Assembly (NCBI GenBank): GCA_907163375.1
Contig: CAJQUW010015655.1
Coordinates: 242,657-306,656 of the forward strand
DNA: 64,000 bases
From: Prostheceraeus crozeri
Lineage: Eukaryota > Platyhelminthes > Polycladida > Euryleptidae
Direction of reading: 5' to 3'
How positions within the stretch are numbered: the stretch's first letter is position 1; each line of letters opens with the position of its first letter. Both the position numbers and the translations under genes were made by a program. The notes under the pieces were generated by a model. That model was not told the origin of the DNA. It was given only the letters and a program-made list of their open reading frames with translations, and searched no databases. Below are positions 48,001 to 58,700 of the stretch, piece after piece.

Positions 48001-48590
48001 GTGTTGTTTTTTTGTTGTTTTTTTTATCGCTAACTACCCTAGTGTGATGAATGGACTGTGTCGGTTAATGGTCTCCATGGGGTTGACATGGTGATTACTA
48101 AGTGTCTATTTATATATAAGTTCCTAATCAATCGAGCCTGAAACTTTGACTTAGGAGATCACTTGTTAAGCGGCCTTGTACGATCTCGTACACTTAAGGG
48201 TGAAGTCCAGCCCGTATAGCGCTATGTTATGGAACCCCGGGTAGGTCCGCCCGGCACGCAATCAGATCCGTCAAGTCTTTGTGCTTAAAGACCTTCATGC
48301 ATTCATGCATTTGTCGAGGATCACAAGTCAGAGGACCATTAGGGGTAAGGTCCAGCCCCGCTTTAGAAGCGCTGAGTGAAAAATGGACTAGTGGGAAGGT
48401 CCTCCACACCGATCTCGTCAAGTTTGGCTCTAAAATGTAGTCCTAGGATAGTCAAAAGTTTGACGCGTCTTGAACGTTTAATGTCTGCCGGTGGGAACGC
48501 ACCACCTGTCCTCTTAAGGACAAACCTTAAGTCTTATTAACTATAAGTTTATTAAAATTATGAAACATGTAGACGTCGTTATGGGAATGT
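48001..48590. mobile_element. Unidentified insertion between endonuclease and RT
   Basis: Non-LTR coding similarity stops at about 48000 and resumes near 48585 (YGNVPASIDQ, then MCDVFYTLL). The inserted block begins with T-runs (GTTGTTTTTTTGTTGTTTTT), as if the poly-A end of a minus-strand retroposon. It contains two related segments with GGGCTGGAC, at about 48200-48220 and 48345-48365 in reverse, suggesting a dimeric structure. No clear A/B boxes or target duplication were seen. The family is unknown. Confidence 0.5.
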
Positions 48591-50428
48591 CCCAGCTTCA
48601 ATTGATCAGATGTGCGATGTATTTTATACACTACTGTACAACGCATTATCAACTATTCCTTTTTCATATGTCATAACTTCAAATAGGGACAAGCCCTGCA
48701 TGACGCCAGTCCTTAAGTCTTTGATCAACCAAAGGTGGACAGCATATAGAGCGAGGCGTTGGGAGCTCTATAACCACTTAAAGGCTAAAGTTCGTGAAGA
48801 AATTGTTAAGGCGAAGAATGTTTGGGCTCAGCGCAGTATTGATTCTAATAAAAATATTTGGAATGTTGTCAACGAAGTTCGGGGAAAGAGCGCGACCAGC
48901 AATTTTGATAAATTGATCAATGATTTCGGTGGAACTAAGAATTGCCTATCTTGCTTACAAGCTGAGCTAAACAAAAATTTCAATCATGATGTTGGACAGG
49001 ATTATGAATCTCATCTCAATAATGAGCCTTGGGTTGTTGATTTTGATTTATTGGATGTTCTCAAAGCTCTAAAACATCTGAAACATCATCATCATGAAAA
49101 TCATCTGAAAACATCAAAAAATCTTCGTGTTCTGACGGAATCCCGAATCGTCTGCTGCTAGAGGGTGCTGAATTCATTGCAGTCCCATTATATCAAATTT
49201 CAAGCGTTCGGTCGCTACCTGTATATTTCCTATTTGTTGGAAGATGGCTGAAATCATTCCAGTTCCGAAGACTCGCAATCCATCCTTAAAAGACTTCAGA
49301 CCAATTTCCTTAATGTCTACGATCAGCAAAATTTTTGAATCATTCATCGTCAAATCTATGTATGATTCATTATTTCAACTTTACAGTCCTTATCAATATG
49401 CATTCAGAAAACATGGATCGACAGAGAGTGCTCTGGTGCGAATACATGATGCAATAACAAGGTACCTCGATGCCCCTGAAGTGGATTGTGTTCGGATGAC
49501 GTGCCTAGATTTGACCAAAGCCTTCGATAAGATTCGGCCGGAAGAACTTTGCAGACGTCTCAATGATGCAGACATCAACATCGGATTTATAGAATGGCTA
49601 AAGACCTATCTTTCTGAAAGAAGTCAACGCTTGCGTGTGAAAGGAGTTTTTGGTCCAACAATTGACGTAACATCAGGTATTCCCCAGGGTTCCGTGTTAG
49701 GGCCAGTGCTTTTTGCGTCCTTCATGGGATCCATATCAATATCCTCAAATGCAACTTAAATTATGTATGCCGATGACTTGACCCTGATAAAGCCAGTTAT
49801 AAAGAACGAAGCCATACCCACCAATTTATTTGCAATTCAAAAATGGATTACCGAGAATAAGATGATCCTCAATATTCAAAAGTCCAAACAAATCATTTTC
49901 AACCGCAGTTCTTTCAGTGATCGTGTTATGTATGAAGGTGTCCTTTTGAGTCAGTCTTGCAAAATACTTGGTGTCCAGTGGAATGCTAATCTCACATGGG
50001 ATGACCATTTTTCTGTCATACTAAGACTTGCGTCTCAAAGACGTTATGTCATTCGAACATTGCGACCCTTATTTTCTAATGTCAAGCTGTCTACTGTATA
50101 GAAATCGCTAATTTTACCTATTCTGCTGTACTCTTCCCCATTATTTGCGTGGTTACCGAAAGGTATTGAGGAGAAAATGGAAAAGTTCAACAACCGAGTT
50201 CACAAAATTATTTGTGGTAAAAACTGTTGCTGTGTAAATTTCCCTTCCATTTCATATCTGAGAAGACAGCGTTCTGTGCGATTCTTTTATCAATGTGAGT
50301 CTTACTCTGACCATTCGCTACGTGATCTTGTTCCCTCTCGAATGTCGCGCTCAGGTCATCTGTGTCTGCCACCGTCTAAAACTTCACGTAGGCTGCATTC
50401 ATTTTTCCATGGATTTGTTGTATTGTGA
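48591..50428 (+). pseudogene. Non-LTR ORF2, reverse transcriptase and C-terminal part (frameshifted)
   Basis: Pieces in three frames: 48610-49161 (linker with NRDKPCMTPVLKSLINQRWT), 49244-49759 (RT with FRPISLMSTISKIFESFIV, YQYAFRKHGSTESALVRI, CLDLTKAFDKIRPEEL and SGIPQGSVLGPVLFASF), and 49763-50101, starting at the catalytic MYADDLTLI. The C-terminal region continues to 50428 with stops. The QGSVLGPVLF and YADD motifs are intact, so the copy decayed mainly by indels. The short gap at 49757-49763 includes a TAA just before YADD. Confidence 0.87.
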
Positions 50429-50595
50429 ATCAAATAGTTCCCGACTAGAGGATCTCTGTCTTTGCTGGTTTTATGTGTTGTTACTTTATTTTTTTTTCTC
50501 TTCCATGATGTTTCTTTTCTAAATGTGAAGTGTGTAATCTCCAATGTGAAATTATGATTTTCAATGATAAAATATACACTTACTTACTTACTTAC

Positions 50596-51130
50596 AATGG
50601 AAATATGAATACACTGAAGTACCGACAGCACTGACAGAGAAATTTCCCTATTTCATGCAAGCCTAAACGACATCAAACGCTGATTCCTTGCTGATGTCAT
50701 ATCAACTGTGAGATGTGCGTTGTTTAGTGCATGTACATAATCGTAACTACTGCATTTAAACCAAAGAAGAACATACTGTACGTGAGAAGAAAAAAACAAC
50801 AACTTCAAACTTGAATAGACTGACATAACCATCTTGCTATTTTTTAACTGATGTTATCAATCACCAAATAAGTGCTTTATTTTAACTTCTATCATATTAT
50901 AGTGGAAATCCTATTACGTTGCTATTGAGTATTACAAAAGTCAATCCCGCTTAATGGGTGCACTGGTTAATTGGATCACCCGCTTCACTGGAGACTTATG
51001 TTTTGCAAGAACATATGTATCTTATAAGCACTATTTTATCGTTAGGAGGAACATTCCGCATAGTTCGGGCACAGGTTAGAAGGAGTACCCGCTTTGTTGG
51101 GGTGACACAAAAAACATTTCTATCTCACAC
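50596..51130. other. Non-coding stretch, no gene recognised
   Basis: No conserved feature between the retroelement tail and MITE copy 4. Confidence 0.5.
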
Positions 51131-51833
51131 CAGGGATGCGGAGTCGGAGTCAGAGTCCTATCAAATAATAGCACTCCGCACTCCGGCCTATAACCAGGCC
51201 AGAAACATAATACAAATTATTTATCCTCGTGCATAGCTGTCACTGTCTTGATGTCAACTTTCTCCGTCAAACAAAAGTACAAAGACACTGCTGCATGCGA
51301 AGCTTGTAATTGTTGATGGAATGAACCGTTATAGTAAAAAAAAGGTTGTCTTTTCACTCGGTGATTTAGTAGAGAAGACAAGCCTTCCTAGCCTCGATTA
51401 CACCTACGCGCCAAAGGTCACATCAGAGACAAAAATGAAATACTAGTTTGTTTGAGAACATTACCTCTTACCCTCACGTTAATCCTGTGTGATGGCTCCT
51501 CCATATCGCATATTAGAATCGAAAGTGTAGTCATATTTTTTGAAGAAAGATGGGGTATTTTCCTGTCTGGTAGAGACTGGAGAAAAACCGTGTGAAGCAC
51601 ACATCAACAAGATGGGAGGAGCCGAGTCGCATGCATCCAACTTAAAGCGACACTTAATGAACGTTCATCGAAAATGATTGATAATTGAAACAGCAATGAT
51701 CACTAAAGATAGGTTCAGGGAAGCCTATAATGATTTATGATGTAGGTTACCAGTTTTTCAAAAAAAAGTAGGCTATACATACTTGCCACCCGGAGTCGGA
51801 GTTCTATCAAAATGATAGGAGTCCGCATCCCTG
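51131..51833 (-). mobile_element. hAT-type MITE, copy 4 (inverted)
   Basis: The ends CAGGGATGCGGAGTC and GGAGTCCGCATCCCTG are flanked by a perfect 8-bp duplication TCTCACAC (51123-51130 and 51834-51841). The interior matches copies 1-3 in reverse orientation. It is 703 bp. Confidence 0.94.
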
Positions 51834-51841
51834 TCTCACAC

Positions 51842-52398
51842 ACCATTTTATATGTACAGTGATTTCCACGTGTCCGGAATCCATATGAAATACAAAGCAA
51901 TATACTTCGGCGGACACAAATCAATACATTACTATTATCTTGCAAGCGTTTCACCCGTAGGCTTTCTCAATGCGAAGTTGCTTAGGCAAGAAGTTATACA
52001 CGGAATTACATGTAGATAGCAACATTGTTGACGTCGTAGTCACAAAGAAGTTGACAGTGCACTTTGAAACGTAATTGAACAAGTCAATGATGCAAAAGAG
52101 ATATCAGATGTACATGTGCAGATTAATAAGGTAAATCAAAGCATACTGTACCAGTGGCGCAGATAGGGAGGGGGTTTCCAGGGTATCCGGTATGCCTACC
52201 TTTTTCAGGTATGAGTAGTAACAAAAGGTCCATAATAAACACAGCGCGCCCCCCCTCCCCCCCCTCTGGAACGACAGAGGTTGTGGTCTGTCGTGGTGTG
52301 CCGGCCAGGTTGGTTCACGTTCACAACATGTTCGCTGACTCCCCCCCCCCCTCTGCAACGACAGAGTGTGAGACTCGAGTGAGTTGGTCCGACCGCCT
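51842..52398. other. Non-coding stretch with poly-C tracts
   Basis: No gene. C-runs at about 52248-52264 and 52340-52350, each followed by CTCTG(G/C)AACGACAGAG, resemble the poly-C lead-in of the satellite units that follow and may be outlying degenerate satellite. Confidence 0.5.
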
Positions 52399-52495
52399 GG
52401 TTGACTTGGGCGACCGTCCAGGTTGACGTGGGCGACCGTCTAGGTTGACGTGGGCGACCGTCTAGGTTGACGTGGGCGACCGTCTAGGTTGTCGT
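52399..52495 (+). repeat. 22-bp minisatellite
   Basis: About 4.4 tandem copies of GGTTGACGTGGGCGACCGTC plus TA, the first with small changes. It sits immediately before the large satellite array. Confidence 0.9.
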
Positions 52496-52499
52496 GGAT

Positions 52500-55400
52500 G
52501 GTGAAATGGCTGCCAGATTCGGATTCAGCGTAAAATTCTGCATCTGTGGTGTGATTTCCAGCTCAATCGGCGAGAAAAAATTTTTCTTCAAAATTTTAAG
52601 AGTTAAAATTTGGGACGTTTTGGTGTGTAGCGCCCAAACGAAGCATCGGATGAGAAAACGGAGGGCAGATTCGGATTCAGCGTGAAATTCTGCATCGGTA
52701 GGGTGAGTTTCAAGTCAATCGGAGAGAAAAAATTTTCACTGACGTCCCCCCTCCCCCCCCTCCTCTGGACAGCTTGCTTCGATTTTGGCTTCCAGTGGAC
52801 GGATTTTGTCGTGCGATAGCTCGTTTGAAAGCTAAGAGTGAGACAAATTCAGTGAAAGAATCGGCTTGTTCCTATCTGTCTTCGTTTAGATGTGAGACGC
52901 CATTTAAGATTTTGGGACATTGGCGAAAAACGACAGAGTTAGAATTTGGGACGTTTTGGGCTGTAGCTTCAAAACGAAGCATCGGATTGGAAAACCGATT
53001 TCAGATTTGGAATCAGCGTGAAATTCTCTATCTGTATGGTGAGTTTCAAGTCAATCGGAGAGAAAAAATTTTCAACATTTTTCGAAAAAACGACAGAGTT
53101 AGAATTTTTGCGATGGCTGCCTACTGTAGAGCCAAAACGAAGCATCGGATGGGAAAACGGAGGCCAGATTCGGATTCAGCGTCAAATTCTACATGGAAAT
53201 GGTGTATTTCCAGCTCAATCGGAGAGAAAAAATTTTCACTGACGTCCCCCCCCCTCTGGACAGCTTGCTTCGATTTTGGCTTCCAGTGGACGGATTTTGT
53301 CGTGCGATAGCTCGTTTGAAAGCTAAGAGTGAGACAAATTCAGTGAAAGAATCGGCTTGTTCCTATCTGTCTTCGTTCAAAAGTTAGAGCGGTTACAAGA
53401 TTTTAGGTCGGAGCTCGCTTACCTGAAAAAATCCTAAGTGTCAGAATTTTGAAAATTTTCCAAAGTGTAGAATTTCGACCTGGGACCGTCACCAAAACAT
53501 TTTTCATCAAATTTTGAAATTTCACTGACGTCCCCCCGCCTCTGGACAGCTTGCTTCGATTTTGGCTTCCAGTGGACGGATTTTGTCGTGCGATAGCTCG
53601 TTTGAAAGCTAAGAGTGAGACAAATTCACTGAAAGAATCGGCTTGTTCCTATCTGTCTTCGTTTAGATGTGAGACGCCATTTAAGATTTTGGGACATTGG
53701 CGAAAAACGACAGAGTTAGAATTTGGGACGTTTTGGGCTCTAGCTTCAAAACGAAGCATCGGATTGGAAAACGGATTTCAGATTTGGAATCAGCGTGAAA
53801 TTCTCTATCTGTATGGTGAGTTTCAAGTCAATCGGAGAGAAAAAATTTTCAACATTTTTCGAAAAAACGACAGAGTTAGAATTTTTGCGATGGCTGCCTA
53901 CTGTAGAGCCAAAACGAAGCATCGGATGGGAAAACGGAGGCCAGATTCGGATTCAGCGTCAAATTCTACATGGAAATGGTGTATTTCCAGCTCAATCGGA
54001 GAGAAAAAATTTTCACTGACGTCCCCCCCCCTCTGGACAGCTTGCTTCGATTTTGGCTTCCAGTGGACGGATTTTGTCGTGCGATAGCTCGTTTGAAAGC
54101 TAAGAGTGAGACAAATTCAGTGAAAGAATCGGCTTGTTCCTATCTGTCTTCGTTCAAAAGTTAGAGCGGTTACAAGATTTTAGGTCGGAGCTCGCTTACC
54201 TGAAAAAATCCTAAGTGTCAGAGTGACTTTGTATGGTTAAATTTTGAAAATTTTCCAAAGTGTAGAATTTCGACCTGGGACCGTCACCAAAACATTTTTT
54301 CATCAAATTTTGAAATTTCACTGACGTCCCCCCCCCTCTGGACAGCTTGCTTCGATTTTGGCTTCCAGTGGACGGATTTTGTCGTGCGATAGCTCGTTTG
54401 AAAGCTAAGAGTGAGACAAATTCAGTGAAAGAATCGGCTTGTTCCTATCTGTCTTCGTTTAGATGTGAGACGCCATTTAAGATTTTGGGACATTGGCGAA
54501 AAACGACAGAGTTAGAATTTGGGACGTTTTGGGCTCTAGCTTCAAAACGAAGCATCGGATTGGAAAACGGATTTCAGATTTGGAATCAGCGTGAAATTCT
54601 CTATCTGTATGGTGAGTTTCAAGTCAATCGGAGAGAAAAAATTTTCAACATTTTTCGAAAAAACGACAGAGTTAGAATTTTTGCGATGGCTGCCTACTGT
54701 AGAGCCAAAACGAAGCATCGGATGGGAAAACGGAGGCCAGATTCGGATTCAGCGTCAAATTCTACATGGAAATGGTGTATTTCCAGCTCAATCGGAGAGA
54801 AAAAATTTTCACTGACGTCCCCCCCCCCCTCTGGACAGCTTGCTTCGATTTTGGCTTCCAGTGGACGGATTTTGTCGTGCGATAGCTCGTTTGAAAGCTA
54901 AGAGTGAGACAAATTCAGTGAAAGAATCGGCTTGTTCCTATCTGTCTTCGTTCAAAAGTTAGAGCGGTTACAAGATTTTAGGTCGGAGCTCGCTTACCTG
55001 AAAAAATCCTAAGTGTCAGAGTGACTTTGTATGGGTAAAATTTTGAAACTTTTCCAAAGTGTAGAATTTCGACCTGGGACCGTCACCAAAACATTTTTCA
55101 TCAAATTTTGAAATTTCACTGACGTCCCCCCCCCTCTGGACAGCTTGCTTCGATTTTGGCTTCGAGTGGACGGATTTTGTCGTGCGATAGCTCGTTTGAA
55201 AGCTAAGAGTGAGACAAATTCAGTGAAAGAATCGGCTTGTTCCTATCTGTCTTCGTTTAGATGTGAGACGCCATTTAAGATTTTAGGACATTGGCGAAAA
55301 ACGACAGAGTTAGAATTTGGGACGTTTTGGGCTCTAGCTTCAAAACGAAGCATCGGATTGGAAAACGGATTTCAGATTTGGAATCAGCGTGAAATTCTCT

Positions 55401-55785
55401 ATCTGTATGGTGAGTTTCAAGTCAATCGGAGAGAAAAAATTTTCAACATTTTTCGAAAAAACGACAGAGTTAGAATTTTTGCGATGGCTGCCTACTGTAG
55501 AGCCAAAACGAAGCATCGGATGGGAAAACGGAGGCCAGATTCGGATTCAGCGTCAAATTCTACATCGAAATGGTGTATTTCCAGCTCAATCGGAGAGAAA
55601 AAATTTTCACTGACGTCCCCCCCCCCTCTGGACAGCTTGCTTCGATTTTGGCTTCCAGTGGACGGATTTTGTCGTGCAATAGCTCGTTTGAAAGCTAAGA
55701 GTGAGACAAATTCAGTGAAAGAATCGGCTTGTTCCTATCTGTCTTCGTTCAAAAGTTAGAGCGGTTACAAGATTTTAGGTCGGAG
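52500..55785 (+). repeat. Higher-order satellite array, alternating 491-bp and about 300-bp units
   Basis: The anchor CTGGACAGCTTGCTTCG, each time after GACGT plus a poly-C tract, occurs at about 52765, 53256, 53542, 54033, 54338, 54831, 55136 and 55628. Spacing is 491, 286, 491, 305, 493, 305 and 492, so a long unit L and a short unit S alternate with a higher-order period of 777-798 bp. L and S share their first 120-130 bp and then diverge. Inside L, an approximately 160-bp segment (CGACAGAGTTAGAATTT ... AAAACGAAGCATCGGAT) is itself duplicated. Units are nearly identical. The 5' edge (52500-52764) is a degenerate unit; the 3' edge is cut mid-S at 55785. Open frames of 178-204 codons recur but look like a by-product of repetition. 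Confidence 0.92.
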
Positions 55786-58700
55786 ACTGTGTTTACTTCG
55801 AGATTTTCATGCATCTTTATTTGTAAATTCTTCTGGAAAAACTTAAAAAGCTTTATTTTTTAGATTGAAAACAAAAACTGATCTAGAAAAACTGTAACAA
55901 GCTTTTAATGTACAAAAAACTTCCTTTAAAGATACTTTTTAACTTCTATACTTTTAAGAACTTTAGTCTACTAAAAACTTTTGCTTGGTGAGCTGCTAAA
56001 ACGTCTTTTAATAATGAAGCGCATCTAATAAAAGTAGAAAAAACTTCTACATCAGAGCTTACTATTGTAACAACTTATAACTTGTAAGAAGACTTTAGAT
56101 ACACATTACTTTCTTGCAAACTTAAGCTTTTCTTTTTCTTGAGAAAGCTTTTCTAAGCGCTGGATAACTAACTTAACTTACTTCTTTTGAATCTTTAAAC
56201 TCTTACTAGCTTAGGCTACTTTTACTTGAGCTGAAGATCTAACTAAACCTACAATAACTACAAGAACTTTTTCTTTTATGACTACTTTTTCCTTTAATAC
56301 TTTTGAATAACGGGATAGATACATAGCTTTACTTCCTTTAAAAAGCTAAAACTCTTTTCGGAGTGCTAAACTCTAGTTTGACAACAACGTTTTGTACAAT
56401 ATTGATAGAAACTAAAAAAGCAGCTATTTTGAAAAAAAAACTAATAATACATCCATTACTGCATCTAATACTTATTGCGCATCAGATACCTTTAATTATC
56501 ACACGGAAAACATTTCAATTATCTCTCAAGACGGCTTTTTTGAGCACTCTTAATACAAAAATAAAATCAACAGTAGCCAAGAGCAACAAACCAGACTCTA
56601 AGTCATAGCTTATTATGAACTACGTTGCAACTTTATAGATAATCACAAAGAAATGCTATAAATAAAAAACTTAGAAAACCAGGTCTCTTTTTACTACATA
56701 GAGACTAACACTAAACAAATAAAGATAACATTAGCTTTTCTAACACGAAACTTTAAAACAACACGCAGCTTTTATACTACATTAAATCTGAAAGCGACAA
56801 ATACTCTTTATTTGCTAACTTGACGATAAACTACTTAGCTTTTTTTCAATGGCTTGTTTATAATCTATATCTAAAAAATCTTCTCTTTGAATAGACTGGA
56901 CCACAGCTTTTTTTGATATCGCACCCTAAGCAACATACCAACACAAACCTATAAAAGGCTAGAACTTGTCTTAAAAAGAAAGAAGAATCTTCTATCATTG
57001 AGAAACTCGAATCTTCCTTTACTGTTTTTATAGAAGAAAGAAAAATACTCTCAGCAAAAAACTTTGTAAACTAAAAAGTCATTTTTTTTTAACTAACCTC
57101 TTGCTTTGTACTGAAACTAAACTTTTTATTACTGTTAACTCTAACTTTTAAACTTGCCAACTTTTTTTTGCACAGAATAAACGCCTATTCTAGGGGCATT
57201 AACTCTTTGTTCCGCTATCTGAAGATGTTTAATGGTGGACTTACTTTTCATTCTTGCTACCTAAGCTTACAATGACTTACCTACAAGACTTTATTATTTT
57301 AAACGTTCTTAGCTAAACTATACTAGAACTACTGTACTTAATACTCTTATTTCTATTTAAAACACCTACTATACTAAAAAGGTACTTTTTTAACATTTAC
57401 TAGCTTTCAACTTGTTAGCTTAATCTTCAACTATTTTTTACTATGCTGACTTGGCAACTTTTAACTAGCTTTGCCCGTCTCTCTTGAAAAAAAACTTTAC
57501 TAAACTAAAAAAAAGCTAACCTTTTGGATATACGTTTTACTTCTTAGAATAACTTTGAATAAAAACTTACTATCATAACAACTTCTTTATAGCTAAACTT
57601 AGAGACTGTTAATAAATAAAAAAAGAGACTAGTCTCTAACTTAAAACTCTACAAAGAAACGTGTAAAACTCATCTGAGAAACACTAACTGAGAAATAACA
57701 AAAACGGCAAATCATGGATAAAATACAGGATTAAACTATTTTTTCTTTAGCGTTAGATAAAAAACACTTTTTTTTAAAAAACTTTTAGGCTTAAAAAACA
57801 CTTGTTTATAACAAAACTTTGTTGACTTAACAAACTGTCCTAATTTAAACTTTATTGCTTTGCTGAATCTTTGCTAACTCTCGTATGCTCTTTACTCTGG
57901 CGTAAAAAAATTTGCTTTATATGAAAAACAAGAAGGCTAAAAAAAAAATCTCTAACCTAACCTCTTTGAGCTGAGAAACCTTATGAGATGAACATAACTC
58001 GCTTTAAACTAAACTAGAGAAAGCTTTTAAGAAACTTTAACTTATAAAACGTACAAAGACCTTGCTCAACAGCTTTTTGCAAAGCTTCAAACTATTGTGT
58101 TTGTTAAAAAATTAATACTTCTGAGATCCTTGCTTTTCTTAACTTTATGGGAAAGCTTTTCTTCTAAAGCTTTGACTCATTCGTGTATTGCTGTTTAAAA
58201 CTCACCTTGACTAATAACTCTTTTTTACTTTTTTCTAAGCTTCAAACAAAATCGACGCCGCAACTCAAACAAAGATAAACTAAACAGGTACAAAACTATA
58301 AAGGGAACTTCTTTAAAACTTCTGAGAGCTTTGGGAAACGAAAAACTTAATCTTCACACTAAACTTTTTTTACCTTTTAATTAAATACATAAAAGACACT
58401 AAATCTGCACTACTGTTCCCTAGCATCATCCGAAACTTTTTTACTATACCCAAAAAAACACCACAAAGGAGCCTTCCCACCCAAAAAGACAACTACTCTA
58501 CATATTGTGAAGGCAAACCTTTCTCTAGAATGAGCACCGGAGCAACCCAACCTATCCATGTACTAAAACTGAACTTTAACGTTCTACAGCCAGATATTCA
58601 AATCAACATTAAGAACTAAAACCTCGGCGGCAGTATAAATTACTACGCACTACCCGGAGACTTAACTTGCTTCATTCTCTGGAGAACTTCAAAACTCAAA

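Larger units (their letters stand above)
46472..50595 (+). mobile_element. Near full-length CR1/jockey-group non-LTR retrotransposon with (CTTA)n tail
   Basis: Plus-strand order: ORF1, apurinic-type endonuclease, reverse transcriptase, C-terminal region, then a tetranucleotide tail of CTTA repeats at about 50578-50595. It differs from the 7.4-kb element in tail and sequence, so it is a separate family. Several frameshifts and a 0.6-kb insertion between endonuclease and RT inactivate it. Confidence 0.88.

Noticed and set aside
52774..55759. Repeated 178-204-codon ORFs as real genes
   Set aside because: They are copies of one satellite unit; their ends shift with poly-C length and other frames are also open. 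No domain recognised.
56363..56608. 81-codon standard-code ORF in the AT-rich domain
   Set aside because: It overlaps the frame that reads better under a reassigned code and has a repetitive Leu/Ile/Lys/Thr composition; probably a shadow.
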